This document shows positions 23,265 to 33,636 of a stretch of DNA of 64,000 nt, one piece after another. Source of the stretch: Hemileia vastatrix (Eukaryota; Basidiomycota; Pucciniomycetes; Pucciniales; Zaghouaniaceae); NCBI GenBank assembly GCA_030280995.1, contig JASXTE010000016.1, positions 15,577,001 to 15,641,000 of the forward strand, read 5' to 3'. A program made the position numbers and the translations under genes. How positions within the stretch are numbered: position 1 is the stretch's first letter; every line of letters begins with the position of its first letter. The notes under the pieces were generated by a model. That model did not search any database and was not told the DNA's origin. It was given only the letters and a program-made list of their open reading frames with translations.

Positions 23265-24360
23265 TATAGTAAGGTAAACTCTTACAGTCGCCTTGCTGTA
23301 AGCAGAATCCGGAGGAGATATGTGGATTTAGCTGAAAACCCCGTCCTTCCAATAAAAATAACAAAATGGGAATTCTAAATCACTAAGCTAACCAATCTAC
23401 TTGGATCTGATTGATGAAAATAATGAAACTCTAAAATATTTAACGCTTATTGAGATTAAAAGAAAGTGGCTGTTGAGAAAGAAATACTGATAACAACAAT
23501 TAAGGTGTACCAGTGAATGATCTGTAAAGATTGACTTTTATGTTTTTATAATATTTTAAATTTATATGAGACAGCAATAATCAAGTCCCAGCAATGAAGA
23601 CCTTTCTAAAGATACCCTGTATGAAGTGTGATTTAAATTGTTGAATTGTATTTCTAAGATGTTATGTAAAAAATAATAATGTTATAAGGGTATTACAAGT
23701 TATTTTAATTTGTTGAGTAATAAAAAATGAGACTGTGGTGGTTAATGATTAAGCTCTATGATGTGTCCCCCCCTCAATTTCGAGTTTGAGAAGCGCTTAA
23801 GTATTCCTAGTCACGTGCCTAAGTTTTCCCCTCCAGAGCTCTTCCAGAGTCAATCCGGAGCCCGTACGGAGTCCGTACGGAGTCCGTCCGGACTTCCGGA
23901 CTCAATTAGAACCTTAAAACTATAATAAAAAATCTAGAAAAATTACACATAATAGAGCTACTTCCCCTTTACATACCAAACTAATTTTCGTAGTCTGCGC
24001 AGCTCTAATTACCCCGTGAAAATTCATCAAAGTTAAGTAATTTCTGAAAACGTAAATATTTCTATAAAACTTTGAAATTCATTTAAAAATATAAGAAAAA
24101 TAGTAAAAATTCTGGGAAAATTTACCAAGGTTCTTGAGTGACTCGACTTAATATTTATAAATTTTTCACCCGTAAAAATAAGTTTTCTCCGTAAAATAAA
24201 TTGTTTTCGTGTAGGCATTCACTCGTGACCAATTTCTTCATATTTAAAACTCAAATAAATTAAATAAAACCCTTTTATAAAAAATAATAACGCCAATCTT
24301 GCACGCCGTAATAACTCCATTTACATATTTAGGTGCCGTACTAAACTTTAGGCTACCACA
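23265..24360 (-). repeat. 3' LTR of element C
   Basis: On the minus strand it runs from TGTGGTAGCC to CTTACTATA. It contains a repeated GTACGGAGTCC unit near 23865-23890. It is the partner of 33637-34732. Confidence 0.92.
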
Positions 24361-24370
24361 TCCTCCCTCC
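24361..24370 (-). other. Polypurine tract of element C
   Basis: GGAGGGAGGA on the minus strand abuts the LTR start TGTGGT. It is identical to the A2 tract at 42125-42134. Confidence 0.7.
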
Positions 24371-25024
24371 AATCGAGAATGTCCCCATTCTTATAACTTT
24401 GCATAAGTGGTTGAGCAATTCCAAAAGAATTATCTTTTCTAATAAAATAATTTGATAAATTTGTTTTAGCTGGTCTTCTTTTAAATCTTTATAATAAAAA
24501 CGTTGTTTCTTTTTCTCTGGCTTGATATAACATAAAATAAAATAAAATAAATCTTGTGATGATTCCACTACTGAGAGCAAGGTTTGAATCCCTTCAGACT
24601 CCCATATACCAGTCTTCCTTCTTGTCACAGCATTGAGAGAGTGGATCTTCCTATGAGCCGAATACTCCTGATTCCAACCTCATAGGGCCCCCCACTGAGC
24701 CGAATTCTATGATTCCAATCTCGCCATAAGGTCCTCCAAGCTTCACACCAAAAAAAATGGCCTAACTATGAGGCACTAAAAAAAATCATTCCCTAAAATC
24801 CAACTACCATCCTAACTTCTGATTCCTTCATCACAATTTTCAAACTTTGCTATACAGCAAACCCATAAAATACTTTTGCCAGGCTTCCAATAATAATTTT
24901 AACTTTAGACCATGTTAAAGCGCCACAAATTTTACCTAATTAACCATTATGCTTTCTTTAGAATCATCACCACCTAAAATTTTAACCTCCTAAAGCTATC
25001 AGCACCCAATTCCAGAAATAATTG

Positions 25025-25690
25025 AATAACCAGTTTAGAGTCTTAGTGGACAGTGATAAATTAAAAGATTGAATTGAGTTATCCAAACAAGATTGACATT
25101 CCAGTTTAAAGTCTTGGTGGACCAAACATATAATCGATTGCCAGTTTATGGTCTTGGTGGACCAAAGATCGTTTAAGTGCATAAATATCTTGATATATTC
25201 CTAAGTAAGGCCTAGGCTTGACCAAAGATTGAATAAATTTGATAATCCAGTTTAATGTCATAGTGGACCAAACATTTGATCGACAAGTAATCCAGTATAA
25301 GGCCATAGTGGTCCAATGAATGTTGAATTATCCTGCAGATATTAATTTTCCAGTTTAAAGTCATAGTGGACTAAACAATGAATGAACTACCAGTTTAAAG
25401 TCATGGTGGACCAAACATTTAATCCATAAGAAATCCAGTTTAAGGTCATGGTGGACCCAACAGCTTGATAACAGTCCAGTTTAAGGTCTTGGTGGACCTA
25501 ACATTTGATAACACTCCAGTTTAAGGTCTTGGTGGACAGCTCCGAAATTCGTATAAAACCCTTAAGGAAAGTCTTGAACAGTAGCCAGTTTAAAGTCTTG
25601 GAGGACTAACAGATCCAAAATACGTATAAAAAAACCTTAAAGAACTTCTTGAAAAGTAGCCAGTTTAAATTCTTGGAGGACTAACAGATA
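25025..25690. repeat. Hairpin-motif array (family 1), element C
   Basis: About 14 units of CCAGTTTA-N-GTC-TTGGTG-GAC are spaced by roughly 30-60 unrelated bases. The stems vary in a paired way: AGTC/GACT near 25353 and 25577, GGTC/GACC near 25142, 25434 and 25474. The spacers are not conserved, so this is not a simple tandem duplication. Confidence 0.82.
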
Positions 25691-26011
25691 TCTTGAAGTA
25701 AAATCCCATTGGTATTGAGTTCTCCTAGACCCTGTTTCCTGTCTAAACTAAATGAATAAAACTAAAAAGAATGAAAACTGAAAAAAATAAAACTAAGAAA
25801 TATAATAATAATTTTGATTTAATTAATAAATTTTAATTTTAATTTTAATTTTAATTTTTTTTTTTTTGAATTTAAAATAAAAGATTTTAGAAAAGATAGT
25901 TTTGAAATAAAAGTTAAAATTTAATTTTAAAGAAAGATAAATGAATGTGAAAAGAAAGATAAAAAAAGTACTAAAAAAAATTTTTTAAATAAAATTTTAA
26001 AAGATGCCCCC

Positions 26012-26029
26012 CGGCCATTTGATGAGCCG
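26012..26029. repeat. Hairpin with loop CATTTGATGA
   Basis: Stem CGGC/GCCG. The counterparts in A2 have CAGC/GCTG (45262-45279) and GGC/GCC (45458-45473) around CAATTGATGA, so one pair has changed on both sides. Confidence 0.6.
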
Positions 26030-26420
26030 TACCCTCGACATCATACCCACATCCAAGTGCAACTTGATGTGGTTACACAATTTTGAGAAATTGAAAAGAA
26101 AAGAAAATAAATGAAAGTTTTTGGAAGATAATTTTTATAATGATGATCACTGGGTGGGCTCCCTCCAATTTATAAAAATGATTAGAGACCACCAGTGAGC
26201 ATCACCTTTACAATAATTCATAATATATATTAAAGAAAAGAAATCACAATCTAACATAAAAAAATCAAAAACAAAATAAAATAAAAAAAATCTTGAATCC
26301 GGCGTTGAGAGCGGTGTCTCTTGATTCGTTCCAGTTTATAGTCTTAGTGGACTTCCTAAAATTAAAAGACAAAGCCAGGATTCAACTAGAAACAGGGAAA
26401 ATTTTGGAAACAAACATTAT

Positions 26421-26461
26421 GGGGTAATTGTGTATAGAGCAGCCAGCCCATCAATTACCCC
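26421..26461. repeat. Family 2 hairpin in element C
   Basis: GGGGTAATTG pairs with CAATTACCCC. In most A copies the stem is GGGGTAACTG/CAGTTACCCC, so one pair changed on both sides (C-G to T-A). Confidence 0.75.
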
Positions 26462-26846
26462 CACACTTGCCAATATTAAATTAAGAAGGTTCCCCTGTGA
26501 ACACTTCTTCCAATAAATTTTAAAAAATTTTCCAACACTATCTTCACCCATATTTTAAGAATTTTGAATTTTGAAAATTTTCAAAGAAGGTTTTCTTGCA
26601 TTTCATTATTTTACATCACAGTTTCGTCGCCCATAAGCAGTGTAACTACAGTTAAGTATTTTGATAAAAAGAAGATAGTTTATCCTCGTTGCGGAGGAAT
26701 CCATAAAATTTCGTAGATATCATAGTTTATCCTCGTTGCGGAGGAATCCATAAAATTTGATAAATGTCATTAAAATTGTAGTTTATCCTCATTTCGGAGT
26801 TATCCAAATAATTTCATAAATGTCATAGTTTATCCTCATTTCGGAG

Positions 26847-29099
26847 TTAGACTTCGGCACTCCTGGTGCCTCTAGGATAGAACCGTTTCACTTGATCGGC
26901 CGCTACCCTCTTCTTCAATACTACTCCATCCAACTCTTCTAGCACATATGAACCGCCGGAAACTTGCTCCTTGATTTTATACGGTCCATTCCACCTATCT
27001 GCAAACATTTTTCCCCACTGACTTTCCAAACTCCTATTATACACCAGGACCATATCTCCTGGGTTCAAAGGTTTCCTTAATCGATGTGCCAACCGCTCAT
27101 CCCAATATCTAACTGATTGATTTTGGATCTTCATCATCCGCGAATATGCCTTTTCTAAATATTCTTCTTTCTTTTCTAGCTGCATCATTCTTGCACACAA
27201 TAATTCTTCAGTAGTTTTGACCGTGTCCCAGTCAACTCCAAGATATGATTCAGCTTCTAAATCAACCGGTAAAACTGCTTTCTGTCCAAAAACAAGTTCA
27301 TAAGGTGAAAATCCGGTCGTCCTTTTGGCAGTGATTCGATCAGCAAATAAAACTAAAGGTAAATAGTGCCTCCACTTTTCGGCACTTGTCCCACACATTT
27401 TAACTAAATCATCCTTGATAACTTGATGCCCTCTTTCAACCATGCCTTCAGCTTCAGGATAATATGGGGTTGCTACCCTAACCTTTGATCCAACTTTTAA
27501 TACGGCCTCTTTAAACTCTGTCCCAAATTCAGGACCTCCATCTACCGTTACCAACTTCATCACCCCATACCTATATACCCAATTATTCAAAAAAAATTCT
27601 GCCACATTTTTGGCAGTTAAATTAATAAGAGGCGCTGCCTCTACCCAACCAGATAAATCATCTCTGGCCACAATTAAATATTTATACCGTCCCTCTTTTA
27701 TATGAACGGCATCTAAACTAACTCTTCCAAAGAGCGTATATTCACCGGTCGCGCGTCCAGGTTCTTTTGGCCTTAAATAACTTTGTCTTTGACATTCTTC
27801 GCATGACTGAACCCACTGTTTAACAGCCATCTTCATGCCAGGCCACCAAAATCGATCAGAAATTCTTCTAAATGTTTCTCCAACGCCTCTATGCCCTAGA
27901 TCTTCATGCAGTGATTTCAAAACTAATTCTTGCCCCTTCTGTTGAGTTATAACTACTTGAGGATTTGGATACTTTCTCCTCATTAAACATCGACCAGATA
28001 GGTAAAACGTAGATGACTTCCTCTTGATAGCCACCCATTCATCGTCTTCACAATCTTCTGGCCTTTCTAAAGTCAACAAATATTTGACTAACAAAAAATA
28101 AAAACCAGTCTGACCCCAGACTTCATCTTGAAAATCGATTAATATAACATCAATAGGGACTTCTCTATCACCAATATCACCTGCACATGAATGAGCCAAT
28201 AATTGTTGACCCCTAAATAAATCTTTAATTGAGCTATGTCGACGTTTTTCTTCTGAACCTTTGGATCCTTCGAAAACCGTATTTGAAAATACCTCTTTCT
28301 CTTTATCCACCCTTTTATTTAAATTCTCTAATTCTCCAACATATACACCATTCCTTAATTTACTACTATCCCACACTACCAATCCATTTTCCTCTACATA
28401 CACCACATCTTCTTCTACCTCCTCTCTGCCGAATTTATCTACACCTTTTCCAACACCTTTATTAACATAAAAACTATTTTCCAGTTTATCCTCTTGGTGG
28501 AGGTCATCATCATCGTAATCTAAACACAATAGTCCTGCCAGTTTAACCTCATGGGGGAGGTATGGAAAGTCTTCAGCTCCTTTAGTGCTGGCTTTGATAA
28601 TAGGTATATCTTCATCGAACTCTTCTGAGTCTGAATCTTCTTCAGTGGGTGGTCTCCTTGATAAACCATCTGGCATAGTAAAAGTTTTGCCAGGCTTATG
28701 AATTAAATCAAACGAAAAATGTTGAATAAAAGCTACCCATCTCGTCATGGGTGCGTTCGGTAAACTTGGGGAATTAATCATCTGGATTAACGATTTCGCA
28801 TCCACTTGCAACTCAAAATGTTGCCCCCACAAAATATGCTGAAGTTTCTTCAGTATTTTTGCCACACCACATAATTCCAATTTTGGTTGAGAATATCTTG
28901 ATTCGACCTCAGTAAATACTACAGATTCATACCTAACTGGCCTGATGTAACCAGCTTTATCCATCTGAGACAAAACCGCCCCAGCTGCAACCTGACTTGA
29001 ATCAACTGCTAAATAAATTCTGCCAGCATCTTTTCCATAATCCAACTTGTGCAGGACTAAATCCTTCCCTACAACCTCCTTCAACTTCACAAACGCCTT
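26847..29099 (-). CDS. RNase H-integrase part of pol, element C
   Basis: An open frame of about 750 codons continues the RT frame after a TAG (29100-29102). It contains RNase H (VDSSQVAAGAVLSQ near residue 30), an acidic linker with the in-frame hairpin peptides LPHEVKL and LHQEDKL, the integrase zinc region (LHEDLGHRG near 395, CEECQR), and the catalytic residues in SLDAVH (near 460), VTVDGGPEFG (near 517) and EGMVERGHQ (near 553). The Asp-Glu spacing is one residue shorter than the usual DD35E. A C-terminal domain ends in ADQVKRFYPRGT. No chromodomain is apparent, unlike element B. Confidence 0.88.
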   Translation of the reverse strand, partial: KAFVKLKEVVGKDLVLHKLDYGKDAGRIYLAVDSSQVAAGAVLSQMDKAGYIRPVRYESVVFTEVESRYSQPKLELCGVAKILKKLQHILWGQHFELQVDAKSLIQMINSPSLPNAPMTRWVAFIQHFSFDLIHKPGKTFTMPDGLSRRPPTEEDSDSEEFDEDIPIIKASTKGAEDFPYLPHEVKLAGLLCLDYDDDDLHQEDKLENSFYVNKGVGKGVDKFGREEVEEDVVYVEENGLVVWDSSKLRNGVYVGELENLNKRVDKEKEVFSNTVFEGSKGSEEKRRHSSIKDLFRGQQLLAHSCAGDIGDREVPIDVILIDFQDEVWGQTGFYFLLVKYLLTLERPEDCEDDEWVAIKRKSSTFYLSGRCLMRRKYPNPQVVITQQKGQELVLKSLHEDLGHRGVGETFRRISDRFWWPGMKMAVKQWVQSCEECQRQSYLRPKEPGRATGEYTLFGRVSLDAVHIKEGRYKYLIVARDDLSGWVEAAPLINLTAKNVAEFFLNNWVYRYGVMKLVTVDGGPEFGTEFKEAVLKVGSKVRVATPYYPEAEGMVERGHQVIKDDLVKMCGTSAEKWRHYLPLVLFADRITAKRTTGFSPYELVFGQKAVLPVDLEAESYLGVDWDTVKTTEELLCARMMQLEKKEEYLEKAYSRMMKIQNQSVRYWDERLAHRLRKPLNPGDMVLVYNRSLESQWGKMFADRWNGPYKIKEQVSGGSYVLEELDGVVLKKRVAADQVKRFYPRGTRSAEV

Positions 29100-30857
29100 C
29101 TAACACTCTTCATCCCACTCCCAGTCTGCATCCTTTCTCGTTAACCGTCTCAATGGAGCTGCCAATGAAGAAAAGTCCTTGATAAACATTCTAACATATA
29201 CGCAAACACCTAAAAACCCTCTAACTTCGGTCGTATTCTTGGGTCTTGGCCAGGACTGAATTTTGTTAACTTTCTTCTTGGACATAATTCTACCCTCTCT
29301 ACATACCACATGGCCTAATATTTCTAAAGCTGGCACACAACATAAAAATTTTGAACCTGAAATAGTTAAACCAGCCTCTTCAATTCGAAACAAGATTCTT
29401 TCTAAAGTAATTGCAAACTCCCAAATGAATTTGCGTATCCCGGGATTCTCTTCCAACACCTGGTTATCATAGTCGGTTGTTGGTCCCTTAATTACTCCAT
29501 CATCTATAAAGATTCCAGCATATTGTGGAATTTCGTCTTGAAGGATCCAAGCCATCTGAGCTTGATAAACTGCAACCGAATTTGTTGCTCCTTGAGGTAA
29601 TCTTGTTAACTGTAAACGTCCTAGTGGCGTATCTAATGTAGTGAGAGGCCTTGAGTCCGGATGTAACTCTCTCTCATCATATCCACCCATAATATCTCCC
29701 AATCCATAACACACTCTCCCTGCAAACGCTTCAACAAACTCCTCAGCACTAGGCGGTATCCCAGCATCCTTTATTGTAACCCTATTTAATTCCCTAAGAT
29801 CATGAACAACTCTAAGCTTGCCATTCGGTTTCTTGATACAAAATACCGGACTAGAATAACTTGATGTTGATTGCTCATACAGTCCAGTGCGTATCCGTTC
29901 TCTGACAACTTCAATATAAGCTTCTTCCAATGCAGCCGGAATAGGAATCGGTTTCTGCTGCCACGGTTCATGACATACCACAGGAATCTTGTAAGGCTCC
30001 CCATAGGAATGCTGCAACACACCCCTCTCCTCTTCTACAAAAGCAATGGCCTTCTCTCGCTTGACCATCACATCCAACAACAACATCTTCTCTTCTCCAG
30101 ACAACCAACCATCAGGTCCAAAATTAACAACACCCAGTCTCTCAAAAGTGATTCTTGACGTCTCCGAAAATTCAGGCGGATTCTTTACCAAGGGACTTTC
30201 ATAAGGATCTCTTGATAACCTTGGTCTTCTCAAAGGTGGATTTAATTCAGCAGGTAGCGGCTCATTAATAGGTCGAACTTTATTTGCTACTTTCTTATAT
30301 TTGGCTGCGTCCACATCTAAATTAACTTGAGGTAAAACATCGCCATTAAAACTTTCATCAAATGAATCTTCTTCATCGTCAGAATCGGAATAAGAAAAAT
30401 TAGAAAAATATTTTATTTCTTTTTTAAATTTTACCCTTTTCTCCTTTCCCTCGTCTAATTTATAAACAGATTTTCCAACACCTTTGCTTCCCTTATCCAA
30501 CAGTAAATCACCCGTAAAGAAAGTCGGCAGTTTAACCTCTTGCTGGAGGACCAAAATAGAAGGAGATAATTGCAGTTTAACCTCTTGCTGGAGGTCACAA
30601 AACATACCCTTCCAATTTTTATCCAACCTAATTTGGCCCATGTTGCCTTTTTTACCATTTTTAAATTTAATAGAAAAACAGGGTAAATTTAATAAACATA
30701 TAGAAAAGTCCAAAACGTATTTGCACTCCAAAGTAATATTAACAGAAAATAATTGAGAATACACTTGAATTATCTCCAAGTGAGCTGACCTATTGCAATC
30801 CGGGATCTCATCCTGAGGAGAGATTACAACATTTGAGCGATCAGCCCCTGCTACCCC
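29100..30857 (-). pseudogene. RT part of pol, element C (ends at premature TAG)
   Basis: This frame overlaps the gag end and is open upstream through the gag stop, so it is entered by a -1 shift at 30857-30863. The N-terminal linker carries two family 1 units read as LQQEVKL (30526 and 30570 region). The reverse transcriptase has HDLRELNRVTIKDAG, LGDIMGGYDE and the active site FIDDG near 29505, then PLRRLTRKDADWEWDEEC before TAG at 29100-29102. Downstream KAFVKLKEVVG continues in the same frame, so the stop probably arose from a Gln codon (CAG to TAG). Confidence 0.87.
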
Positions 30858-33460
30858 AAAAAATGAGGGCTTTCATCCCTTTCCAACAAACATAATTTGC
30901 CAGAAGCCGTCCGTTTTATATGCCGCTTCTTGGTGCAAACACAACACTGGCACAGTGTAGTAATCCCTGGCCGTGTTTCCCAACCTTCATCTCCAGGAGG
31001 CGCTAACCGCATATGTAACCTCCGCATATCTTCACCAGTGATCTCCAAACTAATCCCCATGCCAGCTTGATACCCTATCCTGGCCTCAAAATCCATCAAA
31101 AAAGGACCACCAAGAACAGTTTTGACTGCTCCTCTGGCCACATAAAAGTGAACCTTACCAACCGATCCACCAATGCCTAACCTGAAATGCTCAGCTGTGC
31201 CCATTAGCTCTGTTGCATGACCTCCAATACCTCTGAGGTTTCCCCCAGTTCCACTTTTAATTGGCAAGCCTATACTTGCCGCTTGCTCCAATGAAATTAA
31301 ATTAATTTGAGACCCTGAATCAACCAAGGCCTTTACTTCTTTACCATTTAGAGTTACCACCAGGTAACCCAGGGGAGCGGAAAAATGTGTATCTACATCT
31401 TCCCCAAACTTTTCAACATTTTCACAAATATATTCCACCTCTCCAGTGGAAACCCGACGCCTCGTCAAATGCTTCTTTTGCTTTTCAGCAAGCGCCGGAC
31501 TAATCGTAAATAACTCCCCCAAAGATAAGGGAATCTGAAGTTGATTCACCCTATTCAAAACTGCGTCCATCGCATTAGCTTGACCGGAAACTACTGGCTG
31601 CTCATACTGGACCTTTGATTTAACAACCTTGGCCCTGGGTACCTCTTGAGGTCCAACCGAGCCATCTTCACCCCCCATTATAACATCTTCACTTTCTATA
31701 ACCCTAACTCCGTCACCAGCTTCTTGCACTAATCCTGATCCGTCGCTAGTCCTTCTTACTCCCTCCATTGGGATGGGACCGCTAAAACTTGGTCTGGGTA
31801 GAGACGCCAACGGTACGTCCTCCTCAGAATCCGAATCATCCTCTGGCATAGGCTCACCATTTAAATCAAACTTGCCATAACTAGGGGGCCCCATATCAGC
31901 AATCCCCTTCTGCATTTTATATAATTCGTCCTTAGAGTAAGGGTTCAATTTGTTGGCGGCAGTTTGAGCACTAGAAATCTTGTCCTTAGAGTAAGGGTTC
32001 ACTTTGTTATTGGCCTTGCCAGGATTAGCCCTCAATTGGCTCTGAATGCTACTTTTCGCCTTAGTAGCGGCTGCTCTTCTAGCAGCATTAACATCATATT
32101 CGCCAGCCATACAGCTACCCTCCACCTGGGCAACCGTCGCCAGCTCTAAACCACCAAAAGAAGTAGAAAATGTGGCTTTACTGACCTCTTTCTCCTTGCC
32201 CTTGTCAGCTTTACCACCATTACCATTACCATTTTTGCCACTTTTGGCATTAACATCTTCATCCGTCACCTCTTCAAATCTGGCTCTCCTTTCAGCCGTT
32301 AAACTTCTTCTGACCAAATCAGAAGGAGACTGTCCATCACTGGGCTTGATGAACGAACCATTGGGAAATTTATAAACTTTACCATCAAATAAAACTCGCC
32401 CAGCATCCATATCCTTATCAAGAGCAAAACAAACTGTTGCTCTGTGCCCTCTCCTATTACAATAGGAGCACACCTTTGGCTCATCATAGCCACCTCTATA
32501 TCCATTACCACCATTCCCACCATTTCTCCCATTGCCTGGGAAGCGGTTACCGTTGTTATTGCCATTATAATTTTGACGTTCATAACCTCTAGACTGATAA
32601 GAAGTCGACGTCAACGAAGAAGCGATTGGGGCCTTATTGGCCTTCTGGGTTTCTTGAACAAATATTTTTAATTGTTTAGTTAAATCGGCCAGGTGATCGA
32701 CCATCTTATTATCCACATTACCCTCAACTTTAGCAGCAGGTAATCCCATTTGAGCCTTCTTGGCCTCCTGGGCTTTGACCATAATATCGTTATTTTTGGC
32801 CAAAACCTCGCCAACCTTGCTAACATATTGAGTGCAAGACTCTTGATATTTGTCCAACGCCAATAACTTGAGATGGGCCTGAATGTTCTCTTTGATAACC
32901 TCCAGAGCCAGCAGTTTCTGCTCACCATTAGGCAGTTCCTTCATCAAATCTTTTCTTGAAAGATCCTTCAAGATGTCCATTCGAATATCCCTACTGCATG
33001 CTGTCCAAAACAAATCTTTTGCTTGGTTCTCATGCACTAACTCGTCCACCAGTATGAGATATTCCACCACTTCATCAAACTGAACACAGAGCTTTTTGAA
33101 GTCAGCCATAGAAGAAACACCACCTTTTGCTTGCCAGTCTCCAACAATTTTATTGAGGTCCATCATAGTAAACCTAACACCCCATCTATCAACCATAGCT
33201 TTAGAAAGCTTAACCCAATCCTTGTCCTTGAATGCCTGCATAGCAATAACCTCTTTTTCCACCTCCCTATCAGCAATAAAAAACCTAACTTGCTTCACCA
33301 TGTCCACATGAGAAGCACCATCAACAGCAGCAGAAGCTTCATACCTGCTAATGAACCATTTAACCTCCTCCCCATCAAACTTTGGGCCATCCCAAGAAAC
33401 AATTCTAACTGAGGGAGTAAGAGGGTTAGATGATCCAGAAGCAACAGCAGAAGAAGACAT
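30851..33460 (-). CDS. Gag-protease polyprotein, element C
   Basis: 869 codons with no break. The capsid-like N-terminus (SVRIVSWDGPKFDGEEVKWF) is followed by helical Gag, a Gly/Asn-rich stretch, and a canonical CX2CX4HX4C knuckle CSYCNRRGHRATVC near residue 330. A duplicated peptide reads NPYSKD (31935-32000 region). Retropepsin with ALVDSGSQ is near 712. A Cys-rich tail (CQCCVC) precedes the end HFLG-stop. It ends at TAG (30851-30853), four codons into the overlap with pol. The start was chosen as the ATG of MSSSAVASGS, about 160 bases after the PBS. Confidence 0.92.
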   Translation of the reverse strand: MSSSAVASGSSNPLTPSVRIVSWDGPKFDGEEVKWFISRYEASAAVDGASHVDMVKQVRFFIADREVEKEVIAMQAFKDKDWVKLSKAMVDRWGVRFTMMDLNKIVGDWQAKGGVSSMADFKKLCVQFDEVVEYLILVDELVHENQAKDLFWTACSRDIRMDILKDLSRKDLMKELPNGEQKLLALEVIKENIQAHLKLLALDKYQESCTQYVSKVGEVLAKNNDIMVKAQEAKKAQMGLPAAKVEGNVDNKMVDHLADLTKQLKIFVQETQKANKAPIASSLTSTSYQSRGYERQNYNGNNNGNRFPGNGRNGGNGGNGYRGGYDEPKVCSYCNRRGHRATVCFALDKDMDAGRVLFDGKVYKFPNGSFIKPSDGQSPSDLVRRSLTAERRARFEEVTDEDVNAKSGKNGNGNGGKADKGKEKEVSKATFSTSFGGLELATVAQVEGSCMAGEYDVNAARRAAATKAKSSIQSQLRANPGKANNKVNPYSKDKISSAQTAANKLNPYSKDELYKMQKGIADMGPPSYGKFDLNGEPMPEDDSDSEEDVPLASLPRPSFSGPIPMEGVRRTSDGSGLVQEAGDGVRVIESEDVIMGGEDGSVGPQEVPRAKVVKSKVQYEQPVVSGQANAMDAVLNRVNQLQIPLSLGELFTISPALAEKQKKHLTRRRVSTGEVEYICENVEKFGEDVDTHFSAPLGYLVVTLNGKEVKALVDSGSQINLISLEQAASIGLPIKSGTGGNLRGIGGHATELMGTAEHFRLGIGGSVGKVHFYVARGAVKTVLGGPFLMDFEARIGYQAGMGISLEITGEDMRRLHMRLAPPGDEGWETRPGITTLCQCCVCTKKRHIKRTASGKLCLLERDESPHFLG
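30857..30863 (-). promoter_or_regulatory. Probable -1 ribosomal frameshift site
   Basis: The minus strand reads CAT TTT TTG GGG TAG in the gag frame, which places T TTT TTG in the exact X XXY YYZ phase. The -1 frame is open from here into pol, whereas the 0 frame stops two codons after the heptamer. The A1 homologue has T TTT TTA at the same place; A2 has a decayed TTCTTTA. Confidence 0.7.
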
Positions 33461-33617
33461 CCCAATAAGTAATGAAAAGCGTTAACAATCGATAAAATAA
33501 CAAGCCTCTTGCAGGCCAATAACAAAAATCCAATTAGAGTCCCAGAAAATAAGCCTCTTGCAGGCTAATAACGTTCTTGATCCAAGTAAGTCTTTAAAGA
33601 AAGCTAGAGAAATCGTA

Positions 33618-33634
33618 CCCCACGTTGGGCGCCA
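33618..33634 (-). other. Primer-binding site of element C
   Basis: TGGCGCCCAACGTGGGG lies two bases inside the 5' LTR. It is complementary to the 3' end of tRNA-Lys(CUU), the primer type known from some retroviruses. Confidence 0.75.
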
Positions 33635-33636
33635 AC

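Larger units (their letters stand above)
24371..26846. other. Non-coding hairpin-rich 3' region of element C
   Basis: No gene is supported in this 2.5 kb. The first 30 bases match the start of the A2 3' region. Then come AT-rich sequence, a family 1 array (25025-25690), the loop CATTTGATGA hairpin (26012-26029) followed by a CCACATC/GATGTGG repeat, a GATCACTGG hairpin (from 26145), a family 1 unit (about 26330), a family 2 hairpin (26421-26461), and four further AGTTTATCCTC units (26665-26850), the last at the pol stop codon. Confidence 0.75.

Noticed and set aside
25025..25690. Regularly spaced short repeats resembling a CRISPR array.
   Set aside because: The units are degenerate and spacers vary in length. 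The units occur inside coding regions and in other elements, there are no cas genes, and the genome is eukaryotic.
33618..33634. tRNA-like CCA ends near the LTRs.
   Set aside because: Only the 17-18 bases complementary to a tRNA 3' end are present. There is no tRNA fold, so these are primer-binding sites.
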